Shown one piece after another: positions 45,637 to 55,760 of a stretch of DNA of 64,000 bases. This DNA is from Blautia massiliensis (ex Durand et al. 2017). GTDB taxonomy: Bacteria; Bacillota; Clostridia; Lachnospirales; Lachnospiraceae. The stretch covers positions 125,461 through 189,460 of the forward strand of contig NZ_LN913005.1 of assembly GCF_001487165.1 (NCBI RefSeq), given 5' to 3'. How positions within the stretch are numbered: the first letter of the stretch is position 1; each line of letters begins with the position of its first letter. Under the pieces are notes generated by a model. That model worked only from the letters and a program-made list of their open reading frames with translations. It did not search any database and was not told the origin of the DNA. A program made the translations under genes and the position numbers.

Positions 45637-47430
45637 TTAATTGAAAGAAATATGCAGCTGCTGCCTCTTTCTTCCAAGGTCTTCCAGTTCTTTTTTTGCT
45701 TTTATCAGTTCCTGAAGCCCGGCCATGTCTGACGGGTCCCAGGTACGGTTTTTTTCTTTGAGGCTTTCTTCCTTGATCCGCAGCAGCGCATCGGAAAAAG
45801 CCCTCTGCTGTTCTCCTTCGTTTTCCAGATGAATGGTGGCGTTAAAAAGAGATGCCACCTCCCGCTGCTCCTCACTGTCTGTAAAGGCGTTGAGAAGCTT
45901 TCCCGGATTGGTCTCTCCCTCCTTATGCTGTTCAAACAGCATCTGGGCTACCTCTTTATACAGCGGTACCACAAAATCGGAAGGGGAAATGTATTTTTCC
46001 ACCTGTTCAAAAATACCCGGATAATTTACAAGCCAGGTCAGCATCAGCTTCTGTGCTTTGTCTGCAGCGGATTCCTTTTTCTTTGTTTCCGGAGTCCCGG
46101 ACTTTGGCTGGATCCGTTTCTCTGCAGGCGTTCCCTTCAGAGCCAGCGTGTTGACCCTTTTCCGGATATCCTCCGTGCCCACTCCATAGCGGCCGTATTC
46201 CTTTACGATGGCTTCTATATAAAGATTCCTCTCCAGTTCATCGGAAAGCTCCAGAAGCATCCCGGCACACCGCTCAAAAAACTGATTCTGTCCCTGGGGT
46301 GCATCCATGGCAAATTCCTGTTCCGCAATATGTACACGAAACATAAAGCTGTCCATGGCCCGGTTCAGACGTTCCTCAAAGGCCTCCGCTCCTTCATTCT
46401 TGATGAACTCGTCCGGATCCTTCCAGGGCTTCAGGCTTACTACCCTGGACGTGACTCCCGCCTCCCGCAGGATCGGGATCGCACGAAGTGCCGCCCGGAT
46501 CCCTGCACCGTCACTGTCATAAAGAAGCAGGACTTCCTTGGTGTAACGTTTCACAAGACTTGCATGTCCGGAGGTCAGTGCAGTTCCAAGCGACGCCACT
46601 GCATTGGTAAAGCCTGCCTGATGCATGGCGATCACATCCATATATCCCTCACAGAGGATCAGATAATTCTTCCTGGTGGTCCTGGCCACATTCAGCCCGT
46701 AAAGATTCCGGCTCTTATCAAAGATCTTCGTCTCCGGCGAATTCAGGTACTTGGGCTTGCCATCTCCCATGACACGACCTCCGAAACCAATGACCCGGTT
46801 GTTTACATCCATGATCGGGAAGATCACACGGTTCCAGAACTTATCATACATGCCTCGCCGCTCATCTACATTGAACAGGCCGGATTCCCTGAGAAGTTCA
46901 TCACTGTAGCCCTTACCCTTAAGATATTTGTACAGATCATCACTGTACTTGTCCGAATATCCAAGACCGAATTTACGGATGGTTTCCTCGGAAAGACCTC
47001 TTCCTGTCAGATATCTGTAAGCCGCCTTTCCGCCTTCTCTCCGGAGCTGATAATAAAAGTACTGCGCTGCCAGCTTGTTGATCTCCAGAAGATTTGCTCT
47101 CTGTTCTGCTTTTTCTCTGGCTTCTCTGGAATACTCGATCTTCGGAAGCTCTACCCCTGCCCGGTCAGCCAGATGTGACAGTGCCTCACCAAACGAGTAA
47201 TTCTCATATTCCATGATAAAATTGTATACGTTTCCTCCTGCTCCGCAGCCAAAGCAGTAATACATCTGCTTGGATGGTGTTACGGAAAAGGAAGGGGTTT
47301 TCTCATTATGGAAGGGACACAGCCCAAAATAGGAACTCCCCCTCCGTGTCAGTTTCACATACTGGGATATCACGTCTACAATGTCATTTTTCATTCGGAC
47401 TTCTTCTATGATGTCATCTGAATAACGCAT
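45637..47430 (-). CDS. dnaG: DNA primase
   Basis: Makes RNA primers for replication. The 597-aa protein has the CHC2 zinc finger (LCPFHNEKTPSF, then MYYCFGCGAGGN), the TOPRIM core (YLILCEGYMDVIAMHQAGF, VLLLYDSDGAGIRAA) and a C-terminal helicase-binding domain preceded by a low-complexity linker (PKSGTPETKKKES). It follows dgt by 19 nt. Confidence 0.97.
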   Translation of the reverse strand: MRYSDDIIEEVRMKNDIVDVISQYVKLTRRGSSYFGLCPFHNEKTPSFSVTPSKQMYYCFGCGAGGNVYNFIMEYENYSFGEALSHLADRAGVELPKIEYSREAREKAEQRANLLEINKLAAQYFYYQLRREGGKAAYRYLTGRGLSEETIRKFGLGYSDKYSDDLYKYLKGKGYSDELLRESGLFNVDERRGMYDKFWNRVIFPIMDVNNRVIGFGGRVMGDGKPKYLNSPETKIFDKSRNLYGLNVARTTRKNYLILCEGYMDVIAMHQAGFTNAVASLGTALTSGHASLVKRYTKEVLLLYDSDGAGIRAALRAIPILREAGVTSRVVSLKPWKDPDEFIKNEGAEAFEERLNRAMDSFMFRVHIAEQEFAMDAPQGQNQFFERCAGMLLELSDELERNLYIEAIVKEYGRYGVGTEDIRKRVNTLALKGTPAEKRIQPKSGTPETKKKESAADKAQKLMLTWLVNYPGIFEQVEKYISPSDFVVPLYKEVAQMLFEQHKEGETNPGKLLNAFTDSEEQREVASLFNATIHLENEGEQQRAFSDALLRIKEESLKEKNRTWDPSDMAGLQELIKAKKELEDLGRKRQQLHISFN

Positions 47431-47449
47431 GCTTATCCCTCTTTTCCAT

Positions 47450-48460
47450 TTAATAGACCTCCCAGGCTCTCGGTATATAGATCTCCCTGAATTTCTCCAT
47501 GGAATACTGATCCGTCATTCCCGAAATATAATCACATACTGCCTGTTCCTTAGGTACTCCCCGGTATTCCACCAGTTCCCTGTATTCCCGGGACATTGCC
47601 TCCGGATGGTCAGTATAATATCCGTACAGTTCACTCAGCATCTGGATCACTTTATCCTCTTCCTTCCTGGCAACCGGATTCTCATAGACATTCCGGAACA
47701 TCAGCGCTCGAAGCTCCATCATCGCCTCAAAAACATCCGGCGACATGGAGATGCTGTCTTTCCCCATACTGTTCTCTATAATATTATGTACGAAAGTATT
47801 CAGCCGTTCTCTCGTGGTATAGCCCAGAAAAGTTCTCATTGTGACAGGAATATCATCTTCTGTGATGATCCCTGCCCGCTGGGCATCGTCCATATCATGG
47901 TGGATATAGGCGATCTTGTCAGAAAAACGTACCACCTGTCCTTCCAGTGTGAAAGGATTTCCGCTGGTGCGGTGATTCATGATCCCGTTGCGGACTTCCC
48001 AGGTAAGGTTCAGTCCGTTTCCGTTCTTCTCCAGTACTTCCACAACCCGGACGCTCTGCTTATAGTGTGCAAAGCCACCCGGATGTACCTGATCCAGTGC
48101 TCTCTCTCCTGCATGTCCAAAAGGCGTATGCCCCAGATCATGTCCCAGAGCGATCGCTTCCACCAGATCTTCATTTAAGCGAAGTGCCTTGGCAATAGTC
48201 CGGGCGATCTGTGATACCTCCAGTGTATGTGTCAGCCTGGTACGGTAATGATCTCCCTGTGGTGCCAGAAACACCTGTGTCTTATCCTTCATACGGCGAA
48301 AAGCCTTACAATGAAGGATCCTGTCTCTGTCTCTCTGATACGTTGTCCGCACATCGCATTCCTCTTCCGGGTGCTCCCGGCCTCTGGTATCTGCGCTGTG
48401 AGAAGCATAAGGGCTCAAAAGCTCCCGTTCTCTCTGTTCCATGCTCTCTCTGATGTTCAT
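47450..48460 (-). CDS. dgt: Deoxyguanosinetriphosphate triphosphohydrolase-like HD protein
   Basis: A 336-aa HD-domain dNTPase of the short Firmicute type, which hydrolyses dNTPs to nucleoside and triphosphate. Motifs are RDRDRILHCKAFRRMKDKTQVF, HTLEVSQIARTIA, IALGHDLGHTPFGHAGERAL (HD), and NHRTSGNPFTLEGQVVRFSDKIAYIHHD. ATG 48460 follows GGAGG. It is the first gene of the primase/sigma operon. Substrate range is inferred. Confidence 0.9.
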   Translation of the reverse strand: MNIRESMEQRERELLSPYASHSADTRGREHPEEECDVRTTYQRDRDRILHCKAFRRMKDKTQVFLAPQGDHYRTRLTHTLEVSQIARTIAKALRLNEDLVEAIALGHDLGHTPFGHAGERALDQVHPGGFAHYKQSVRVVEVLEKNGNGLNLTWEVRNGIMNHRTSGNPFTLEGQVVRFSDKIAYIHHDMDDAQRAGIITEDDIPVTMRTFLGYTTRERLNTFVHNIIENSMGKDSISMSPDVFEAMMELRALMFRNVYENPVARKEEDKVIQMLSELYGYYTDHPEAMSREYRELVEYRGVPKEQAVCDYISGMTDQYSMEKFREIYIPRAWEVY

Positions 48461-48749
48461 AAGCATTTCCTCCACAGTCTGATAAACAGCGGCGACAAAA
48501 TACCCTCTGTTAATTATATTCTACACAAAACCACAAATTCCTCTTTTCTGAAAAAATAATTCAAAAAATATTGGAGTTACGGTCTGATCAGCCCTTAAGA
48601 TGTCCAAAATTATCCTATTGTATATGAAACGAATACAAATATATCACGCAGATCTTCCCATTTCAGCTTCTCACCAGTGCAGGCATGCAATAATTTACTT
48701 TCATATAGCCAAAAACAGAGCTGCAATTCACAGCTCTGTTTTAAAGTCA

Positions 48750-48834
48750 TGCGGAAGATGGGACTTGAACCCACACAAGCGCAATGCTTACAAGATCCTT
48801 AGTCTTGCTCGTCTGCCAGTTCCGACACTTCCGC
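48750..48834 (-). tRNA. tRNA-Leu (anticodon AAG), copy 1
   Basis: An 85-nt class II tRNA on the minus strand: acceptor GCGGAAG/CTTCCGC, anticodon stem CAAGA/TCTTG with loop CTAAGGA (anticodon AAG, U33 and G37 in place), a long variable arm, T-loop GGTTCAAGTCC, discriminator A. CCA is not encoded. Confidence 0.93.
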
Positions 48835-48861
48835 ATATCGCATTTCATTGGAAATTTCCAA

Positions 48862-48946
48862 TGCGGAAGATGGGACTTGAACCCACACGAGCGCAATGCT
48901 CACAAGATCCTTAGTCTTGCTCGTCTGCCAGTTCCGACACTTCCGC
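48862..48946 (-). tRNA. tRNA-Leu (anticodon AAG), copy 2
   Basis: Tandem copy of the preceding tRNA, 27 bp away. The mature sequences appear to differ at only two positions, both in or beside the variable arm. Anticodon AAG again. Confidence 0.93.
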
Positions 48947-49065
48947 ATGACCGCATTTCCTTGGGATTTTTTATTTTCTCCCTCGCGACAAGTGATAGTA
49001 TAGCAAAGTGGATCTTGTATGTCAACACCTTTTTTCAAAAGTTTTCTATTTTTTCGGTTTTTCTG

Positions 49066-51321
49066 TTATTTTGTCACGATTATCTTTGGTCCGGCACCCT
49101 TTGCACGGAGGAGTTTTTTGTATGCACTTACCCTGGAAGCCGGTACTTTAAATCTGCAATTGGAGCGAATTCCTTTAAATGCATTGGCTCCGGTCTTCGC
49201 TGTCGTAAGCTTTGTGCCGAAGATCGTTACATTGGAGAGTTTACTGCAGCCGTAGAAGGCTTTCGCACCTACTGTCATTATATTCGCTCCGATTTTCACT
49301 GTTGTCAGCTTCTTCGCTCCGGACATTGCAGAGGTGCCAATGGCTGTTACACGAAAGCTCTTTCCACCAATCTTTACTGTCGTCGGGATCGTAAGGGCCT
49401 TTCTTGCTGCCTTGTCCGTAGCTCCGGTAAAGACTACGGTTCCCTTGCCGGATGTGTCTGCACTGGATATCTTATATTTCAGCCTGCTGACTGTATAGAC
49501 CGCGTTTTTCTGAACCGTGATCCGGAATTTTTTTGTAACAGAACCGTTATATTTTCCTTTTCCTTTGATAGTAACGGATGCAGTTCCGATATTTTTATTA
49601 TTCTTCCAGGTAAGGGTGTAATCCCTTCCGTTTACAAGCTTCTTACCGCCATAGGTTATGGTGAGTGCCTGGGTCAGTGGCTTTCCGGTAAAGGCCCTGG
49701 TCTTAAGTGCGGATATCTTTGTTTTGCTGATATTGGTAACCGCTGCAGTCTGTCCACCAATGGAAACAAATTTCACATCTTTAAAAAATACATGATATAA
49801 ATTTTCACTTTGATGCATTCTCTTTACATATCGTTCCGCTGCCGAGCCTGTATAACCTTCTACTGTAAAACCACCGGGAATAACTTCCTCTGCACCATTT
49901 CCCATGTTATAACGTATTCCTAATGCCAGTTCGCCAATATCTGTAACTGATTTCGGAATACGGATCTTTTTCAGCTTAAGGCAATCATGAAACGCCCAAT
50001 CTTCGATCTTAGTCAGTCCCTCATGTAAGGTCACACTGGTCAGCCCGGTATTGCAAAATGTGGCAGACTCGATCTGCTTCAGACCGGCAGGTATGTCAAT
50101 CTTATCCAAGGATGTACAATCTCTGAATGCATCTCCTCCTAATTTATTTAACTGAGACGGAAGCTGGATCTGTGCCAGATTTTCGCAGTTAAAAAATGCA
50201 CCCTCACCCAGCTCTTTTAATTGAGGCGGAAGCTGTACCTGCTTCAGATTTTTGCAGTTACAAAATGCCCCTCCTCCTATCAGCGTCAGTTTTTCCGGAA
50301 GCTGGATATTTCTGAGTCCGGTCTCGAAAAATGCATTCCTTTCTATTTCTGTTACGGAATCCGGTAACGCAATAGAACTCAGCGCACTGCAGCCTTTAAA
50401 CATATCGACGCTGATCTTTTTCAGTGCTACGTTCTCAAATATTACCGATTCAAGGCTGCTGCAGCCTTTAAAAACATATTCTCCAACTGACAGGATTCCG
50501 TTTTTCAGTATTACCTTTTTCAGTCCGGTACATTCTTCAAACATATATCTCGGCACATCCACAGCACCGGATATCACGATATTCTCTATATTGTCAAGAC
50601 CGTCAAAACAAAATTCCGGAAGCTTCATCCCCGGATCTCCATTGATCTCCAGCTCCTTGATACAGGTTTTCAGATTTCTCATACTGTACTTATCAAAACC
50701 GGTGATTCCCTTCCCGATCACCAGCTTGCTTACTCTGGAAAAATCAATACCTGCATTCTTCAAAGCACTTTCCGATACCTCATTTTCTGTCAGCTCCGTG
50801 TTATTTCCCGTAATGGTCAGTGTTCCATTCCCGTCCAGTACCCACGTAAATTTTCCATCAGAGTATTCTGCTGACGCCTGCACTGCATCCTTCGTTCCAT
50901 CATCAAAAGCTATATTTTCTTCTTCTGCCTGTTCGCATTCCTCCAATGCTTCCGCTTCATCCATTGCCGCTTCCGGAGCCTCCGGATCTTCCTCTTCCGC
51001 AGTACCCTCTGGTGCTTCTTCACCAGGCTCCGTTACGCCGGTTTCCGCATTCTCCTGTACGTTGTTCCCGGTATCTGGCTTGTCTGTATCTGTGGTTTCC
51101 TGTTCCTCTGTAGCAGCTGATCCATCTGCAATCTCTGCTTCCACCTCTGCAGAATCTTCTTGATCTGAGGATGCAGTATCTCCATTTTCTTCTTCCGAAA
51201 ATGATGCTTCCACATTCTCTGTTTCCATTTCTGCCGCCACTGTCAGCTCCGCCGGAGTCAGTGCCAGACTTGCCGCTACAAGTACGACCATGATCTTTTT
51301 TCCTGCACTTTTTCTTCTCAT
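49066..51321 (-). CDS. BspA-type leucine-rich-repeat surface protein
   Basis: A 751-aa exported protein. The N-terminal signal peptide (residues about 1-30, ending AELTVAAE) is followed by about 110 residues that are almost entirely Glu/Ala/Thr/Asp, probably a wall-spanning or extended linker. Residues about 190-500 are BspA/LRR_5 repeats (such as LPDSVTEIERNAFFETGLRNIQLP), and the C-terminal 200 residues carry a further beta-rich domain and more LRR_5 repeats (LTTVKIGANIMTVGAKAFYGCSKL). No LPXTG sortase motif is seen. Such proteins usually act in adhesion; the partner is unknown. Confidence 0.9.
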   Translation of the reverse strand: MRRKSAGKKIMVVLVAASLALTPAELTVAAEMETENVEASFSEEENGDTASSDQEDSAEVEAEIADGSAATEEQETTDTDKPDTGNNVQENAETGVTEPGEEAPEGTAEEEDPEAPEAAMDEAEALEECEQAEEENIAFDDGTKDAVQASAEYSDGKFTWVLDGNGTLTITGNNTELTENEVSESALKNAGIDFSRVSKLVIGKGITGFDKYSMRNLKTCIKELEINGDPGMKLPEFCFDGLDNIENIVISGAVDVPRYMFEECTGLKKVILKNGILSVGEYVFKGCSSLESVIFENVALKKISVDMFKGCSALSSIALPDSVTEIERNAFFETGLRNIQLPEKLTLIGGGAFCNCKNLKQVQLPPQLKELGEGAFFNCENLAQIQLPSQLNKLGGDAFRDCTSLDKIDIPAGLKQIESATFCNTGLTSVTLHEGLTKIEDWAFHDCLKLKKIRIPKSVTDIGELALGIRYNMGNGAEEVIPGGFTVEGYTGSAAERYVKRMHQSENLYHVFFKDVKFVSIGGQTAAVTNISKTKISALKTRAFTGKPLTQALTITYGGKKLVNGRDYTLTWKNNKNIGTASVTIKGKGKYNGSVTKKFRITVQKNAVYTVSRLKYKISSADTSGKGTVVFTGATDKAARKALTIPTTVKIGGKSFRVTAIGTSAMSGAKKLTTVKIGANIMTVGAKAFYGCSKLSNVTIFGTKLTTAKTGANAFKGIRSNCRFKVPASRVSAYKKLLRAKGAGPKIIVTK

Positions 51322-51479
51322 ATGACTATGCTCCTTCCGTTTTCTTCTATCATATCATATAAACATGATATATTCTATCCGGATTCCTTTTTTACAGATT
51401 TTTTTATAGCAAAGAGTTCTTAATTCACAATAGTTTTGTTATCCATCATTCGTTTGTTCATAATGTCACCATTGTTCTT

Positions 51480-52736
51480 CTAGTCTCTTCCAAAAATATC
51501 TCTCGTATATACTTTCTCGAGCACATCATACAATTCATCATCATATCGATTTGCAAGAATTATGTTGCATCTTTTCTTAAAAGAAATAATGTTTTTGGTT
51601 ATTGCTAATTTATATGCCAGTTGCTCATCACACATTGGCTCATACACAATTATTGAGTAATTCTCTTTTTCAAGCGCTTCTATTATTTCCCAAATTGCAC
51701 TTTGCCTATAATTATCCGAATTACATTTCATCGTTAAGCGATATATTCCAATAACTATATCTTTACAATTCCGCATTCCAGCTTTACTAAAATATTTATC
51801 ATTCAGCACCTGTTTTATTTGATTAATTATGTAATTTTTTCTTAACTTATTGGATTCTATTGTTGCTTGTGTAATACTTTGCGGTATCGCTCCATAGTCA
51901 GCTAGAAGTTGCTTAGTATCCTTCGGTAGACAATATCCACCATACCCAAAAGAGGGATTATTATAATATTGACCTATTCTTGGATCAAGACATACCCCTT
52001 CAATAATCGATTTTGTATTCAGGCCTTTCTGTTCTGCATAAGTATCAAGTTCATTGAAAAAACTAATTCTCATCGCTAGGTATGTATTTGAAAACAGTTT
52101 AATTGCTTCTGCTTCTGCATACGAAACAAACAGCACTTGTATATTTTCTTTTATGGCACCTTTCTTTAGAATTTCTCCTAAGATATCAGCTTTACAAACC
52201 AATGATGAATCCTGCATATCCACCCCAACAACAATTCTTGACGGATACAGATTATCATACAATGCTTTTGATTCACGTATAAATTCCGGGCAAAAAAGTA
52301 TACGAGAATATTTATATTTTTTACGAAGCGCTTCTGTATAACCGATAGGAACAGTAGATTTAATCACAATACATGCCCCTGTCCTTTCTTCTAGAGCATC
52401 CTCTACCACGCTTTCTATAATGCTTGTATCAAAAGAGTTTGATAATTGGTCGTAATTTGTTGGAACGGCAATAAAAATATAGTCTGCATTCTTATAGGTG
52501 TTTTTTCCAGTCTGAACTGCCGTCAATGATAGGGGAACATTTTGAAAATAGTATTGCAATTCATCGTCTTTAACTGGCGATATTCTATTATTAATTTTTT
52601 CAACCTTTTCGAGAAGAATATCAACTGCTGTGATTTCATGTCGTTGTGCCAACATAACAGCAACGGACAATCCAACGTAACCCATTCCCACTACAGTTAT
52701 TTGGTATTTGCTTTTATTACATAAACTATTACTCAT
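51480..52736 (-). CDS. UDP-glucose 6-dehydrogenase family protein
   Basis: A 418-aa NAD-dependent nucleotide-sugar dehydrogenase. The Rossmann motif VVGMGYVGLSVAVMLA (residues about 15-30), DYIFIAVPTN, VIKSTVPIGYTE, FCPEFIRESKALYDNLYPSRIVVG, and GGYCLPKDTKQLL with the catalytic Cys are all present. The likely reaction is UDP-glucose to UDP-glucuronate. It is the most downstream gene of the A+T-rich island, 139 bp after the radical SAM gene. In the proposed pathway it would supply the glucuronate donor; a capsule role is also possible, but no capsule genes are nearby. Confidence 0.88.
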   Translation of the reverse strand: MSNSLCNKSKYQITVVGMGYVGLSVAVMLAQRHEITAVDILLEKVEKINNRISPVKDDELQYYFQNVPLSLTAVQTGKNTYKNADYIFIAVPTNYDQLSNSFDTSIIESVVEDALEERTGACIVIKSTVPIGYTEALRKKYKYSRILFCPEFIRESKALYDNLYPSRIVVGVDMQDSSLVCKADILGEILKKGAIKENIQVLFVSYAEAEAIKLFSNTYLAMRISFFNELDTYAEQKGLNTKSIIEGVCLDPRIGQYYNNPSFGYGGYCLPKDTKQLLADYGAIPQSITQATIESNKLRKNYIINQIKQVLNDKYFSKAGMRNCKDIVIGIYRLTMKCNSDNYRQSAIWEIIEALEKENYSIIVYEPMCDEQLAYKLAITKNIISFKKRCNIILANRYDDELYDVLEKVYTRDIFGRD

Positions 52737-52875
52737 AAATCGAACCTATCACACATATTCGTTTTGCATATACTGTTTGCAATCAACATAAGATATTTTA
52801 AGAAACTATGTATATATTTTTCTCACGCTCTGCCTAAATAACTTAAATAATCGCATACAAGTACCCAACAAATGA

Positions 52876-53787
52876 TTACCTAAAATTTAAGTCATCCATG
52901 CAGTATATATGCATATTTTCACAAAGCATGGGGTCGTCATAATATTTACAATTTTTACAAGATACAATCTCCGGCTTCAACATTTCTACTGCCTTTCTGT
53001 ACAAATCCGCAAAACTGCTTTCATATAAACTTCCTAATACTAATTTCTCTCTTCCTTTTTGAATAACACACTCTCCAGTATTCAGCACTTTAAAATACGC
53101 TGTTCCATTAATACAAAATGGTGTCCTAGAACAATGATTATTTTTGTAATCATTCTCCAATTTATTTTTTATAATCAATCGATCAGTTTCATCGATTCCA
53201 AGTTTCATTTGGCTTTTTCCTCTTCCTTTTAAGTACAATGGAAAAAAATGTATCATTTTAACATCAAGCTTTTTTAGAAAATTTATTAATGAATCAAGTC
53301 TGCTTAAATTAGATTTCTGTAGAACAGTCCCTACTGTAACAGGAATATCGTTTTGAGACATCATATTTATATATGAAACAGCCTTATCGAATGTCCCTTT
53401 ACCACGAAATGCATCATGTTCTTGTTTTCTATCAGAATCTACGCTAACTCTGACTTCAAAAAAATTGGCAGCCTTAATATCAAGAACATTTTTTTCGGAT
53501 AATGCAGTAGCGTTGGTATATAATGATTTATATTGAAACTTTTTAAAATTTTCTTCACCTAATAGTTCATAGAACCTTGGCCAGATGGTGACTTCCCCGC
53601 CAATAAAGCTAATAATTGCCTCTTTGCTTACCTCATAAATATCTTTTAATAGGTTATCAACCATTTCATAAGGCAACATTTTTGTATTTCCCAAACCTGC
53701 ATTTTCAGAACAATACTTGCAGGTCTGATTACAATCATCTGTCAATACACAAATAACTAGGAGCCGTGTTGCAAATTGATCAATCAT
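52876..53787 (-). CDS. Radical SAM protein with C-terminal cysteine cluster (first)
   Basis: A 303-aa radical SAM enzyme. The cluster motif is CNQTCKYC (C-X3-C-X2-C) near residue 20, with the GGE-type motif IGGEVTIW. The C-terminus has CKNCKYYDDPMLC and a further Cys, suggesting an auxiliary cluster (twitch/SPASM-like). ATG 53787 shares four bases with the stop of the oxidoreductase upstream; a GTG at 53796 is possible. Substrate unknown; context puts it among late tailoring steps of the nucleoside-like cluster. Confidence 0.85.
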   Translation of the reverse strand: MIDQFATRLLVICVLTDDCNQTCKYCSENAGLGNTKMLPYEMVDNLLKDIYEVSKEAIISFIGGEVTIWPRFYELLGEENFKKFQYKSLYTNATALSEKNVLDIKAANFFEVRVSVDSDRKQEHDAFRGKGTFDKAVSYINMMSQNDIPVTVGTVLQKSNLSRLDSLINFLKKLDVKMIHFFPLYLKGRGKSQMKLGIDETDRLIIKNKLENDYKNNHCSRTPFCINGTAYFKVLNTGECVIQKGREKLVLGSLYESSFADLYRKAVEMLKPEIVSCKNCKYYDDPMLCENMHIYCMDDLNFR

Positions 53788-54866
53788 GTTTTCCACTCCT
53801 TCTCATTTGATACTTCAATCCACGTCTTTTTTTCAGATGCGTTCAAAACTGCTTCGATAATCCTATCAATCTTAGTTGCAAAACTAAAATCAATCTCAAC
53901 CCCTTCTCCGTTACTAATACCAAATAAGAAGTTTTCCGCATCAATCCCCTTTAAATCTTCATATCCCACATTAAACCATCCATTATTATCAGATATGACT
54001 GTTTCATATCCGCAATTCTTGTTTCTAAAAATATGTAGCTCATTCATTCTCTCCAAAGAGTATCGAATTGCTCCCTCTGTGAATTGTACTTCAAATTTCA
54101 TGTCTTGTTTACTACCTGGTGCTACTCTATTGCAAGAAATATATCCAATCCCTTTGTTTTTATATTCGAAAATAAACTGTGCAATATCATCATTTTCTAC
54201 ATCGCACTCGTTACCATTGTTATCCACCCTTTTTTTATGAATAACACTAGTCATCGCTGAAACACATTTTGTATCACCAAATAAATATTGAGAGACTGCT
54301 ATGATATTTAATCCCAAATCACAAATCGCCCCTCCTTTAGATATCTTTTTATTCATTCTCCACTCATACGCGGAGTTCGGATTCGCGAGTCTGTCGTTGT
54401 CATATGCCCCTCGAAAACATACTAACTCTCCTAACTCTCCATTCTTAACTATTGATTTTATATATTGGATAGCAGGCGTATATACTAAATTGTAACAGCA
54501 TGATGTTTTTATTCCTTTTTCTTTTGCTAACAAAGATAATGTTGTCGATTCCTTACTGTTCATTCCCAAAGGTTTTTCACAAACAACATATTTACCAGCA
54601 AGCAATGCTTCTTTTGCTATGTCGAAATGCATATGATTAGGTACGCAAATACATACTATATCTACGTTATCGTCCGAAACAGCTTTTCTCCAATCAGTTT
54701 CAACCTTTTGAAACCTAAAACGTTCTGCCATCTTAGTTGCATTAATTATATTTGAATCACACGCAATCTGCATTTTGGTATTATACAATGCAGAATATAC
54801 AGCCGCATGTTTCATTCCGACAAATCCAGCTCCTACCATGCAAATTCTTAATTCTTTATTTTTCAA
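53784..54866 (-). CDS. Gfo/Idh/MocA family oxidoreductase (first)
   Basis: An NAD(P)-dependent sugar-type dehydrogenase of about 360 aa. The N-terminal Rossmann motif is MVGAGFVGMKHAAVYSAL and the EKP motif (CEKPLGMNSKES) is intact; the C-terminal half is the alpha/beta substrate domain (WRMNKKISKGGAICDLGLNI). I prefer a TTG start at 54866, preceded by GGAGAGGG; a GTG at 54887 is the alternative. It lies 24 nt after the kinase-like gene. It probably oxidises a sugar or uronate hydroxyl in the pathway. Confidence 0.85.
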   Translation of the reverse strand: MKNKELRICMVGAGFVGMKHAAVYSALYNTKMQIACDSNIINATKMAERFRFQKVETDWRKAVSDDNVDIVCICVPNHMHFDIAKEALLAGKYVVCEKPLGMNSKESTTLSLLAKEKGIKTSCCYNLVYTPAIQYIKSIVKNGELGELVCFRGAYDNDRLANPNSAYEWRMNKKISKGGAICDLGLNIIAVSQYLFGDTKCVSAMTSVIHKKRVDNNGNECDVENDDIAQFIFEYKNKGIGYISCNRVAPGSKQDMKFEVQFTEGAIRYSLERMNELHIFRNKNCGYETVISDNNGWFNVGYEDLKGIDAENFLFGISNGEGVEIDFSFATKIDRIIEAVLNASEKKTWIEVSNEKEWKT

Positions 54867-54890
54867 ATTAATCCCTCTCCAATTCACATC

Positions 54891-55742
54891 TTAATCCCGC
54901 GAAAAAAAAGCATGTTGCATCGCTAACGGTGCTGAGATCCGTTCATTCTTATTCTCAGCCAGTAACTTTAGCAACAAATCTGAGCACTCATTAGATAACC
55001 CATCCGTGTTTTTAACATATATTTTTAAGTTCAAAAGTGCATCTGCAACATTTCTATGATAGCTATTGCTATTTCGTTCATAATCATCCCAGGACGTAGC
55101 AATAACACGCCCAAAAAAACTATACCCTCCAAAAGGACAATTGCCAAACAACAGTTCCCACATCATTACCCCTACAGCAAATATTTCTGATTTTTCATCA
55201 TAAAAATCATCATATAACACTATTTCTGGCGCATGATAACCGCTATAGCGGAAACAAGCTCTAGTATCGTTTTTTATTTTCTGCGTTTCATCAAAGTCTA
55301 TAATTACCGCAGCATAAGTATCTCGATGAGAATAAATCATGATATTTCCAGGATAAAAATCTCGATGAACATATCCATGTTCATGAAGCACAGCCAAACC
55401 TTTTAAAACATCAAAAATAATATGAGCAATCTCATTTTCGCCAAAACGTTTTTCTTTTACAATATAATCTTGCAGAGATACTGAATTTACATATCGTTGA
55501 ACATATCCAACATACCTACTGGTAGGTGAAACGAATGTCTTTATCGGTATACAAAGATTTTCACAGTTTTTAATCGATGTCAAAAAAGCTGGGCATGTTT
55601 TTTTTTCCGTTATTTTAATACACAAATCATCTGAAATTTTATAAATACTACTTGTATAACCTTTACCTATTATTTCGCTTGAATGCAAATTACACCCATA
55701 TTCATGACATATTTCATCTATGAATAAATCCAGTTCGCTCAT
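54891..55742 (-). CDS. Eukaryotic-type protein kinase-fold phosphotransferase
   Basis: A 283-aa soluble kinase. It has a Gly-rich loop (IGKGYTSS, residues 25-32), an ATP-binding Lys (CIKI, 41-44), the catalytic loop HRDFYPGN (126-133), the metal-binding DFD (149-151) in place of DFG, and APE (YHAPEIVLYDD). All catalytic residues are present. There is no transmembrane or PASTA region, so it is unlike PrkC. In a biosynthetic cluster it could be a regulator, a small-molecule kinase or a self-resistance phosphotransferase; sequence does not decide. Confidence 0.85.
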   Translation of the reverse strand: MSELDLFIDEICHEYGCNLHSSEIIGKGYTSSIYKISDDLCIKITEKKTCPAFLTSIKNCENLCIPIKTFVSPTSRYVGYVQRYVNSVSLQDYIVKEKRFGENEIAHIIFDVLKGLAVLHEHGYVHRDFYPGNIMIYSHRDTYAAVIIDFDETQKIKNDTRACFRYSGYHAPEIVLYDDFYDEKSEIFAVGVMMWELLFGNCPFGGYSFFGRVIATSWDDYERNSNSYHRNVADALLNLKIYVKNTDGLSNECSDLLLKLLAENKNERISAPLAMQHAFFSRD

Positions 55743-55760
55743 GATACCTAAACTCCCCTT

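Noticed and set aside
52737-52875. Precursor peptide gene between the first radical SAM gene and the UDP-glucose dehydrogenase
   Set aside because: The 139-bp gap has no open frame with a ribosome binding site on either strand.
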